The notes under the pieces are model-generated. The model did no database searches. It was not told the origin of the DNA and saw only the letters and a program-made list of their open reading frames with translations. Below, one piece after another: positions 47,629 through 58,800 of a stretch of 64,000 nucleotides of DNA; position 1 is the stretch's first letter, and the number at the start of each line of letters is the position of its first letter. The stretch is from Apostichopus japonicus (taxonomy: Eukaryota; Echinodermata; Holothuroidea; Aspidochirotida; Stichopodidae): NCBI RefSeq assembly GCF_037975245.1, contig NC_092563.1:4578501-4642500 (forward strand), given 5' to 3'. The position numbers and the translations under genes are program-made.

Positions 47629-50600
47629 ATGGCTGTCGTGGAACTGCATTCTCATCCAGTTTTAGTGAAATACAGGGCTAGTCTATGCACCAGAGGCACT
47701 ATTTTCATGATAATTGTGTTCATTTTGACCGTGATACCACCACTTTTGATTGCATATCGTAGTGAAGGTTTGATGTCTTTTCTCAGTCATTTCACAACCG
47801 TCGAATATTACTATTTGATTAGCCTGTTAAAGCGTAACTACACAACGCTAGTACTAATAACATAGGCGTAGACTAGGCCTATAACGGCTATAGCATATTT
47901 CGTTAGGATAATAACGGGCATAATAATATTATTGTTTCATCGGTCAACTAATAAATTATTACTAATTCTATTTCTAGCCTAGACCTGCTAAGTACTGTAA
48001 ATGTAACAGCAAGTCAAGCCGAGACCTAAGCATGAGTAACAAACCAGATCCACCAGTGCCCCTAAGACTAGTAAGAGTGGACAGTAAGAGTAAGACTACT
48101 TCGTAAGACTAAATTTGAAAATGTAAAAAAATAAATAGGCCTAACTTAAGTTTTGGCCTAAATAAATAACCATGGAGATTGGTGCCTAAAACGGAGATTT
48201 AATAAACTTTCCAAATTCTAATAAAATTCCTGTTTTTCACATTCTAACAAGTTATTTGTGTTCAGCATTGTATTCTTTGACAACTTTCTTTGACTTTCCA
48301 AAAGTTCTGTAGCCTATCCGATTTGTTTTAACGGTGAAAGAATTTTGCTATTGAGATTTGAATATATACATAGAACTGGAGTCTCAAAGTAAAACCAGTA
48401 GAGTTGGAAGGTATTGCTATCTCATGTTAGTTTTACAATATGGTACTTACGAAGGCCTATGGTAACTTTCTGTATGATTAAAGCTATAGGTGTATCAATA
48501 GGACCAAGGCTTCTTAATCAGGCTTAAGTTACCTACGTAGTCACCCGTGGACCTATAAGTAGCAAGTAATATATTGTAGCAAGTGTCACAGGCCGTTTGT
48601 ACTACCTTGTGCTGAAAGTTGGAGTGTGTAGTGCTTGTTGAACAAGGCTTTTTTTTAACCAAATTTTGTTTTCTTCCAACTAGGCCTAATGAATCTTTTG
48701 TTTCAGTCAAATAGCCACCTTTAAAGAATATAAAACAGAAGAAAGATTGTCGAATAGTGATTTTTAGCTCCTTCAAATCTGAAAAAATTGGATGCTCATC
48801 GCTTAATTCTAAAAGAATGCTGCTTTCAGCTATATGCCAACTTGTGCCAGCACCAAGTATCTTGTACAAATTTAAATGTAGCTTTCAAAGGGCTTTTGTA
48901 AGTAGTTATTCATCTATAGATTTCTTCCTCACTATCTCTACAGGATTTTGGATAAGGGAGGCCTTTTACCGAGAACAGCCTAGCGTTGTATTTAAGCATG
49001 GAATTTTGCTTGTTTTAGGAATGAGAGATGGTTCTTATGTGACATGGAGTACTTATTCAAATTTTAATCTGTTGGAGCAAAGTCATCTTATCATACCAGT
49101 CGTGAAGGTAAAGTGAACATGAGCTTTTTCTTACCTCAGAGTATACTATGCTTCTACCAATTCATGCTTTGATGTTAGATTAATTGATCAATTTCAAAAC
49201 TAGTATGCAGTTTATGAATGCTACACATATGATATTTATTTGAAATTGTTTCTGTTTATGCAATGTTATCAATTCTCTTCGATGTGATTTTTCCTGTTTC
49301 ATTTTGTACCATCCATATCATTACATATATAACCTAATGTTCATGGGAGGAAATGTCTTAGAAACCATTGCTGTTATCCATATTTGTAAATATGAGTGTT
49401 GATGTGGGATATGATAAGGTAAACATTTGTTTACAAGTATTTGTTTACATTCAAAACTACTAGTTGTGAGCATACATGTAAACAGAAATGAATGAACCAC
49501 TGTTGATTTTCAGACAAGAGAAGAAGATGTGAACAGAGATGGAAAAAGTGATAAACTTCACTTTAATCTGGAAGTTCCAGTTTCTGACTCTCAGGATGTT
49601 GTGTCAGTGGAGATGATCCTCGTCTTCGATTACAAATTAAATGTAAGTAGGAGGGTAATGAAAAGAATAACTCTTTATCTTTAATGTGGAGGGTTATAAT
49701 TAATTTAAATCCTGATGTTAATGTCTCACCCTGACATCTTGAATGTGCATAGTACCAGAGGGTGTAAAATAGTAGGAGGGGTGGGGGGGGGAGGTGGGGA
49801 GGACACAAAGTTTGAAGGGCAGTGGGACATGTGACTTTCATCTCAGAAAACAAACTGTGTGATAACCTCAAAATGTCCTGAAAATATTGACCTTTTGTGC
49901 TGTTATTCTGTTTAACAAATTCCATGATTTGAATGTTCTTCACCAACCAACACTTTTGCATACTAGCTTTTATTTTTACTCTACAAAGGGGCTGATGGTC
50001 CTTTTGAAATAACAATATGGCAATTTTTTTTAACTTTTCAATAACATAGAGAGGCACTTCTAATTTATGAAATTGTTTGAGAATTTTTCACAAACCTTGT
50101 GAAATTGTTTGAATTCCCCCCGTTTGCCTAGGTTTTTGCCATCTTTGGTAGGATTGTTGAAACAAGTTTGATGGTTTTAAGGAAAGTGTCTGACAGAAGA
50201 GACCATCTACAGTAGTCTATTTGTTGCTAACAGGGTTAGTTATAACATGGTCAATCCTATTGAAAGTGACTGTGATGTCATAAATGTAAGAAAAAGAAGT
50301 GTAACGTACAGCACCACAACACATCTTTCTCAAACTCAAGATAGGGATACCATCTCTGTAGTTCAAATCAGTTTTTACAGCGTATTGTGTACTGATGATA
50401 ATAATTGAAATAAGGATATCTTTACCTCGCACGTAACCCTACTTGTATTTAGAGTATAAACAAATTTAAAAAACACGTAATTTATCACAGAAAGGTAAGT
50501 TGTTGAAAACCAAAACACAAAGTCAAAATTCCACTTTTAAAAGATTTGAAATAATTAGTTGGTCAAGCTAGAAAGGTTATTTACAAAGATAGTGTAAAGT

Positions 50601-52856
50601 GCCCTAAAAATTGGCATTTATGCATTTGCTTTAGCAGTCCTGAATCTTTCATTTTACAGCGCTTCTCCACACTTCATATGGAGTCGATGGCCTTCATTCA
50701 ACGTGCATCGTTTGCTGCGGGAGCCAAGTTTGTAGCTGAAGGAGATCTCAGGTTACAGCTGAAACAACCGTTAGCACATAAAGGCAGTGATACAAGATAT
50801 AATGTAAGTCTTTATGTCTTTAAGTTTTCACCAAGCGAACTGATGATTGCATTGTATCAAAACATTACATACCTGGTTTTCCTGCTTGAGATGTGAATAG
50901 TATCTATCTATTTGCATGCGGTGTTCAGACTTCAAAGAAGTAAAAGTTGAGCCAATAGAGGCTACAGCCGACCAATTTTGGATTTTTAGCTTTCGTTCTT
51001 GTGACATGTTCGCTATTTGTTATTTTTGCCTGCAGGTTGCAATAATAGACGAAAACAGCGTCTTTGTAGAGGACTACACACTCTCAAACATATTTAGTAA
51101 CTATTTGAGCAGAAACGGTGAGAGATTATTTCATTAATGATATATTGTCATGTTTAAATTTGCGCATAAGATTCAATTTTATCTTCTTTGGTTCATGCAA
51201 TTTTTAAATATTTTTTGCAGGGTCCAGATCTTTATAAAAATAATATGGTGTTAAGCCTTCACAAAGTCTGTATAATAATAAAGCTTAGTCTAGACATACC
51301 ACACTTTATTATTTAGCTATCCCGAATTTGCATATAAGAATCAGGACTGAAGTTGATATTTTCATTATCCGTTGCACTTTGTGGATATAAAGAAAAACTT
51401 TTCCCTACCTACTTGCACTTTACTAGTACCAAGAGTTAAAGCTGGTAGAATGTGGTTTATATGAAATTATCCAACCCGCTACGTTGACTTAAATTTGCCT
51501 TTTAATTATTTTTGTTTTTGTTTGAACAGTGAGCACATATTTTGACTGCAAGTATCCGATATGGCAGACTGGTCGAGGAGCTGGGCAACCGTTTATAATT
51601 ACAGGATCTGTCAGCTACCCAGAGGAGCTGATCATATATCCTTTACGTCTTGACCGTCGGTGTTTGTACATCTATTTAAGCAATAGGACAGGAAATATAC
51701 CAGATGCATAGCTCATTAATCCGTAACAGTGTCGTATACCAGAGCTCAATAGGGATTGGAAAACCTAACAACAATAAACCCCCAAAATCTGATTGATTGA
51801 TTGACAAATTGATTGATCATATGTATCAGTTTTTTGACAATGTTCAATAGGGATTGGAAAACCTAACAACAACAAAAACCTCCAAAATCTGATTGATTGA
51901 TTGATTGACAAATTCATTGATCATATGTATCAGTTTTTTTACAATGTTCAATAGGGATTGGAAAACCTAACAACAAAAAACCTCCAAAAACTGATTGTTT
52001 GATTGACAAATGCATTGATCATATGTATCAGTTTTTTTAAACCATGTTCAATAGGGATTGGAAAACCTAACAACAGCATAACACCAAAATCTGATTGATT
52101 GATTGACAAATTGATTGATCATATGTATCAGTTTTTTGACAATGTTCAATAGGTATTGGAAAACCTAACAACAACAAAACCTCCAAAATCTGATTGATTG
52201 ATTAATTGATTGAAAAATTGATTGATCATATTATTAGTTTTTTTAACCATGTTCACTAGGATTGGAAAACCTAACAACAACAAAACCTCTAAAATCTGAT
52301 TGATTGATTGACAAATTGATTGATTGTATGTAACAGTTTTTTAAACCATGCTTACAAAAAATATTCCATTTGCTAAGTTTGAATGGCATGTGTTTGCATA
52401 CAAATCTATCTTTGTAAAATTGTATGGTGTAAATATGGATCAATTTTGGATTCCTTGTCCCTTTTATTTTGCCCCATTGTTGGCCTACCTATTCCTTCTA
52501 TTTCCCCAATATTTTTCCCCATACTTTTTCGACATTTTCATTCCTTCGTTTCGTCCAACTATTTTGTGAGGTTGTGTCGAACGGCTTGCATTCCATGACA
52601 TGAAGCATCTTAAGTCGCTGAGTTTATGTTTACTCTAAAATCACTGCTAGATTCTGAAAAAGGAAGTTTCCTTAACCTGTATCATACATATATTCCAGGA
52701 TTTTGGCAGACCATTAAGATGGGATGGATCCAGTATCTATCGGTCCTCGTAATCTTTGTCTTTCTTATGGAGAAAGTTAAAATGTTTGTGTTTGAAAACC
52801 AAGTCATTACCACGATTATCGAGAGACCGTCTGCTTCCAAGAACCATGCCATGTAG
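47629..52856 (+). CDS. TMEM231: TMEM231 (ciliary transition-zone membrane protein), 7 exons
   Basis: Component of the MKS/tectonic-like complex at the ciliary transition zone, which gates membrane-protein entry; human mutations cause Joubert and Meckel syndromes. Exons: 47629-47767, 48944-49107, 49514-49642, 50660-50803, 51036-51117, 51530-51635, 52688-52856, total 933 bases (310 aa; human 316). The start is the ATG giving MAVVELHSHPVLVKYRASLC, which matches the family start. Membrane segment 1 is about residues 25-41 and segment 2 is near the C terminus (MGWIQYLSVLVIFVFLMEKV). Between them is the extracellular domain with FYREQPSVVFKH, TREEDVNRDGKSDKLHF, AGAKFVAEGDLRLQLKQP and DTRYN. Introns 1-5 are GT-AG; intron 6 is AT-AC. 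Confidence 0.95.
51636..52687 (+). other. TMEM231: U12-type AT-AC intron (TMEM231 intron 6)
   Basis: No GT donor fits the conserved reading frame at the end of exon 6. Instead the exon is followed by ATATCCTTT (51636-51644), the U12 AT-AC 5' splice-site consensus. At 52668-52676 is TTCCTTAAC, matching the U12 branch-point consensus, and 11 bases later the intron ends in AC (52686-52687). Joining at these points gives ELI-I-YIPGFW, which aligns residue for residue with human VEVISYQPGFW and keeps the frame open to the stop. Confidence 0.9.
51745..52345. repeat. Minisatellite inside the AT-AC intron, about 100-bp unit, 6 copies
   Basis: Units contain GGGATTGGAAAACCTAACAAC, AAATCTGATTGATTGATTG and GATCATATGTATCAG. 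They recur about every 95-105 bases, with small differences in the GATT run length. The array occupies more than half of the U12-type intron. Confidence 0.92.
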
Positions 52857-54875
52857 AGAAGATCTAACCCGTTTGGTCCGTTACACACCAGAAGACAGTA
52901 TCGATGCCTCACTGCTGTTGCAATGAATCCATAAAGCCATGAATTTAGTCTTGTAAATAACACGGAAAGTAAATAATGGTCTACAAGACCGTTCAATTTT
53001 GTCCGCTGCTGATATGAATGAGGTTATCTCTAAGTTCCTCTCAGTGGATCCCTGCTTTACTTCTACCATCATCTTAAAGGAATTTCTGTGGGCCTGGTAG
53101 CCATCACACCATAACATGACAAGACTGATGTACTGCTAGCTTTGCATATCTGTGGGGGACTATTCTGGATGGCTCTGGACAATGGGATTGGGGGAAGGGG
53201 GAAGTTATGATGCCCCACAAAATGAAGCATATTTACCCACGTTTGATTGAAAGGTTGAAAGTTATGAAAACCATTGAAAAAGTACTACGTGTGGGGTTAA
53301 AAGTTTTTGATAAAAAAATATTGTAGTCATTTAGCATATCTAGCAAATTTAATGGTCCCTGTTCCCCTTTATTAGGGTTACTAACAATACATAGTGGTTA
53401 TATACAGCTTACAGAGGTCTTTTTACTCAGTGTAGATCTGTAAGGAATCCACTATAACTTTAGAATATCTGTCAGGGCTCTGCGGGGACAATGTGACTTT
53501 CGAGAGGTATCGATGTAGGTCTATGATGAAAGTGTCCCAAGTCAATGGAGGCAGTTTAGAGTATTAACATCAAATCTTTGTCACTGAGTTGATATTGTTT
53601 TACGATGAGAAGGGTTTATATTATTGTTGCCTATATATATATTATTAATACATAGGATCATCATGGGTACAGGTTTTTCTTCATAGAAATGAGGTACACT
53701 CAGATGTTATAGTTTGTACATACCAAGCTGGGTGTACGACGCCTCCTTTAATAGTGGCTTAGCTTTACCTTTCCACCTGAAACAACAGGCAACTTCAGGA
53801 CCACTCCTTGAAAGGAAGAAGAATATGACTTGTGGGTCATTGCTAGTGTGCATGCACAATTCACATATAGTAGGGGTGGATCTAAGACTGTATGAAGGAG
53901 CAGACGTGGCCCTGTCATTGAAGCCCACTTCCATGGTCGGGGGTTACCTGCACCAACACTTCTAAAGACATTATTAAAACTTTGATATGCCAAATCCTCC
54001 ATTCTGAGGCATATGAAGAGTAAAGTAAGGTCTACAGATAGGACTAAAGGCAAGGTTGTACTTAATTACTTTTTAGTTTTTGTGTGAGGGTGAAGTGATG
54101 GGAGAGGGCAATAGTGTGTACTACCACCTCCCCCCCCCCTCCCCACCCCCTCTGATTCCTTGTCTGTATTGTGTTTATACCCCAGTGTATAAGTTAAATA
54201 CAAGCAATTTAAAGAAACTTGTGAAATGTTTGTTTCTTCAAAGAGAGAAGTTTGCCACTAAGACTGAAATGTGCTTGAAGCAAGGGGTATATCGATGACT
54301 TACGGTTTTTAATATTAGTAATCATTTTGAGGAATTATAAAGCGCAGACATATCCACCGATAACAGTGCTCAAGGAACATCACAATATCACCTTGATCAA
54401 ACAGAGACAATCCCTCCACAAGTTGGAAGGGTTAGTGATGAGCAAAAACAATTGACCGATTGGCCCAGGAGATTTAAAGGGTAGGAATTGAAACATCTAA
54501 CCCATAATGACCTGGGCAAAATTGTATCATGTAAGAAGCAAAATGGTGTGGTACAGGAAATGCCAGTTTCCATTGAGGAACCCAATGCCCCCCCCCCCCT
54601 TTTGTGAAAGGCCTGGCGATGTCGCCATTTATATCACTGAGTCAGTAGCCTCTTTGACTGATCTGCCCCTGTGTGGTAGATTCCCCTTGATCTTAAGGAC
54701 ATCTTAACAACTTTATCACCTTGAAACTTTGTAGTCATTGTCAAATTGTGTACATATTTCAGTTTGTTTTATTACATTTAATTATTACAGTCATCTTATT
54801 GTGTTTCTGTTTTTCTCTGATGTGATGGAATATTTCTGTAGCCTTGATGGCCAAAATGATCCATTGTGGGTATAT
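52857..54875. other. TMEM231 3' UTR and intergenic DNA
   Basis: No conserved exon seen. Overlapping + and - frames near 53710-54050 have no recognisable domains. C-rich runs lie at about 54129-54140 and 54589-54600. Confidence 0.4.
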
Positions 54876-54876
54876 T

Positions 54877-55293
54877 CTCTCCTCTCCTCTCCTCTCCTCT
54901 CCTCTCCTCTCCTCTCCTCTCCTCTCCTCTCCTCTCCTCTCCTCTCCTCTCCTCTCCTCTCCTCTCCTCTCCTCTCCTCTCCTCTCCTCTCCTCTCCTCT
55001 CCTCTCCTCTCCTCTCCTCTCCTCTCCTCTCCTCTCCTCTCCTCTCCTCTCCTCTCCTCTCCTCTCCTCTCCTCTCCTCTCCTCTCCTCTCCTCTCCTCT
55101 CCTCTCCTCTCCTCTCCTCTCCTCTCCTCTCCTCTCCTCTCCTCTCCTCTCCTCTCCTCTCCTCTCCTCTCCTCTCCTCTCCTCTCCTCTCCTCTCCTCT
55201 CCTCTCCTCTCCTCTCCTCTCCTCTCCTCTCCTCTCCTCTCCTCTCCTCTCCTCTCCTCTCCTCTCCTCTCCTCTCCTCTCCTCTCCTCTCCT
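54877..55293. repeat. Pure pentanucleotide array (CCTCT)n, about 83 copies
   Basis: Roughly 415 bases of uninterrupted CCTCT units (AGAGG on the other strand). Strand asymmetry is complete: pyrimidine on +, purine on -. Several reading frames are open on each strand purely because the unit lacks stop codons. The true length may differ because such arrays collapse in assembly. Confidence 0.97.
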
Positions 55294-55811
55294 TTCTTTC
55301 TTTGCAAAATAAGAGCTACAAGTATGTATCCTCCCAACAACACTCCTTCACTGCTCACGTCACCGAGTGCGTTTTCAAAGAAAAGATATTTCCAAGTTAC
55401 GCAAATATGTGACCACATATCATTAGCCTCCAGACAAAAAAAAGCTCCAGAAAAATCGTTAGCATGAGAAGCAAATATCAACAGTAAGTCTGCTATTCCA
55501 GTGACTCAACCTTGACGATCGCACACGCGTGCACCGAAATTACCCTGTAACATATCTCTTACGTGTATAATATCACGTAACGTCGACGCCCGGTTTACTG
55601 CGCAACTCCAGCGACAGCCGCGTACGACGGTATCATTATCTCACTGAAAAATATGTGTGCACGTTTCATACGCGCGTTCATCGGTGTGTACGTGCGCACG
55701 TAAGCACACATAGTGACGAAACAGTTTCTGAAGCGTCTTAGCAACACGTGAAAGTCTGCGGCTCTAGAAGGATACAGCTAAAGATCATTGTTATACGACG
55801 TATAAACTGCA
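55294..55811. promoter_or_regulatory. 5' region of the 55.8-kb gene
   Basis: The sequence becomes CpG-richer than its surroundings from about 55510 to 55760, with CGCACACGCGTGCACC, CGTGCGCACG and similar words. That would suit a promoter just upstream of the ATG at 55812. A TTAGCAAC near 55738 could be half of an RFX X-box, which would fit a ciliary gene, but the other half is weak. Confidence 0.35.
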
Positions 55812-58800
55812 ATGGACAGCGATCAGTTCCAGCCATCTGAGGCAACTAATTACAACTTGAGTTATAGACGAAAAGGCCTTGTCCTGCCACCGATTAAATT
55901 CCACCAGATACCGTCTATTGTTCTGAGTGACGTCCCTAAATTACAGCCGAGAAAATTCCCGATTGAGCCAATTGGACCGCATCGACGTTGGGAAAAGCTA
56001 GCTCAGGGACAAGTCTGTAACATCAGGTCGGCCTTTCCTTTTTAAGCATATCTGTAGGACCATAGACAAGAATTGCTGAAATTTTATTTCAGAATCTGAA
56101 AAGACTATTTCGGGCAAATAAATCGTTGTACTCTTCTCCACCACAGAGATGTAGGATATATTTCTGATGTGGTTGGGGATGGGGGGGGGGGTCCATGGGT
56201 ATACACTAGCTGTTATTTGTTGGTGGGTGTATGGGCTCCAAATGAGGAATCCGGAGCTTTATGGGGCCCGGCTGCGAGGGACGAAACACCCTGGCATCTG
56301 CAGCATTGTCATACATTTCTTGTTGTTTGTTTTCAGCAACAAAACAGATGTATGAAAGAGGAATAACTTTGAACTTTATCTTCCTTTCCTTTTTTGTCCC
56401 CAATAAGTTGAACCAATGAGCTATAATCTTCAGTTGAGAGGCAAATTTGACATCGAATAACATAAGTTATTGTGTTGCCATGAAGACTCAATGTGGGAGG
56501 GTATAACCAGCGATTCAGTGCCGGGAGGGAACAAACATTAACATGCATATGTCTTAATTTTACGTACAAAACCCGACCAGCACAATATATTGATTACAAT
56601 TCTGTAATTTATACTCATGTGATAAGACATTATTACTTTTCCGAACATGTCAGAAATTTGACCGATAAACCAATCATCGTCGGAACCTCAGCTCGTAGCT
56701 CTCAAAGGACAAAGCCCGCCAAAGTTGCAAAGACTGGTTGCTCACTGCCAGAACTCACCGGCTCGTCGAAACGAGAAGAGGAGCAAGAAGCGGAAGAAAG
56801 TGAGGACGAGAGGGATACCGATGAGGAGTTTGTACCCACTGAGCAGTTAAATGAGCTGTGTCTTAAGTTTCGTTGGTCAACCACGAACGAAAAGGCTATG
56901 CAGGGCGCACATCTGCCAATTCCCAAAGTGAGTTTACTCAGTAACGGTATAATACACATCCACCAAAAAAAAAAAGATCACAATGAAAGCTTTCAGTTGA
57001 GCCAATTGTCCTTTTTTTTTTATCAACATGCAGTTTCAGCGCTCTTAAAAAAAGTTGGTTTGAGTTTTTTTGTTGTTGCTCATTGATATATCGAAAGAGC
57101 GATATGCTCTGAAATCAAGCCTAGCGGACTGAGTAGCCTAACGTAGAAAAATATATATGAGTTCTGATAGATGGTTAAAGGATGAGTTTAGGCAAGAATA
57201 TTAGCCTTGTTAAGTCACTTTAATTGACGAGCTTCAGATGATTATGGTATAATTTCTTAGCAAATTACAAGAAGTAGTAATAGTTCATATTGTAACGTGG
57301 ATCGATAGCACATTAGCAGGCACATTAAACGGTCCACAAAATAAGAATACCTTTAGTGTGCCTACAATCGTCCTACGTTTACTAAATAAGTGCTCGATCT
57401 GAGTGAGTCATTGAATGTACGTTATAACTTGTCGTCCTGGTAAGTGGAACGGCCATAGGATCTGAAGATTCCACATGGGAGATGGACCTATAGCTGTAAT
57501 CATCCGGTATAACAGATTTTGATTTGAATTTTGATTAAAATCACTGAGATCAAGGATAGTATCATTCTTGTGTAAATCTTAATTGGTCAATTTGATTTGT
57601 GGATGTATGTATTTTAGATCGTCCTGCAAGCAGGAACTCGCGAAGAAGCCATCATTATAAGCAGCAAGCTGACCGAAGTCAGTCTCTTAGATTCATATTT
57701 AACGTCCATGATTATGAATTGTTAATTGTCAACAACTCTGTAACTGGACGACATACATTAATCTTGGAGTGACTCGAACTCGGGACCTTATGATTGAAAT
57801 GCACCGGTGTTAACCACTGAGCTAACACAATTGACTTTCATTGTGTTTGTATTGTTTATGTTTGTTATGTTTGTCTTGTAGCATCTTGATTAACTATTAC
57901 TCCTCTTTGAATTCCTTCGCTACCATGAATGTCTACTGTAAGGCTATAATTGCGTCATATCGTTGCTGTTATGACTGCCTGCTTTCATTTGTTGCTATGA
58001 TTGTCTGCTATCATTTACTGCTATGACTGCCTGCTTTCAATTGCTGATACGACTACCTCCTCTAATTTACTGCTATGACTGCCTCCTCTCATTTACTGCT
58101 ATAACTGCTTGCTTTTATGTACTTCAATGGCCGCTTGCTGCCATTTGCTGCTATGACTGCCTGATTTTATTTACTGCTATGATCGCTTCATATCATTTAA
58201 TGCTATAATCGATTACTTTTATTTGTTTTTATATGACTACTTGCTCTAATTTGCTGCTATGACTACATGCTTATTGTTGTTATGATTGCAGCGCTATCGC
58301 TTGCTGCTATGGTTTCCTCAACTTTTTATGTTAAAAGTCATTGATTTTATTTGGCGCTATTGATTATTTTTTGTGCTTCAATTATTTTATTCATGTTACC
58401 CAATAAGCCTCTATGATTATTTGATATACTGATTTGCTACTGTTCTAATTACATTTAAGTTTCATTAAATTTACAGATCGTTTGTAGTTTGTCAGGCGTT
58501 GGGGATAAGTCCAACACTGTTACGACCCGCCCTCGTCTGCTGGAAGAACGCCCTAAAGTATGGCAAAACATAGCTTGTGTTTGGGATCGATGTCAAACCA
58601 GAAATCATTTTGGAAGGAAGAATAGCGTGAATGAGAATACAACAGAATAGCGTGAATGAGAATACAACAACAAGGTAATTTCCCTTATTTGCGACACAAA
58701 TTGACCTACAGTTCGTCATAATATTTGGATAAAACGTAAATATAATGATCTTTACGAGGAACTCGTGATGAATCATTCCTATGACAATATGGTGAGGGAG

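Noticed and set aside
48495-48869. Minus-strand 124-codon frame within TMEM231 intron 1
   Set aside because: No similarity to a known family and it lies within an intron just upstream of a conserved exon on the other strand.
54738-55481. Long Leu/Ser/Pro and Arg/Gly/Glu open frames on both strands
   Set aside because: Artefact of the CCTCT array, whose unit contains no stop codon in the frames shown.
55725-55760. RFX X-box in front of the 55.8-kb gene
   Set aside because: Only one half-site (TTAGCAAC) is convincing; the other half does not match the consensus well enough to annotate.
57764-57828. Functional tRNA gene on the minus strand
   Set aside because: A- and B-box-like words are present, but the D and T stems do not pair, so a SINE head or pseudogene is more likely.
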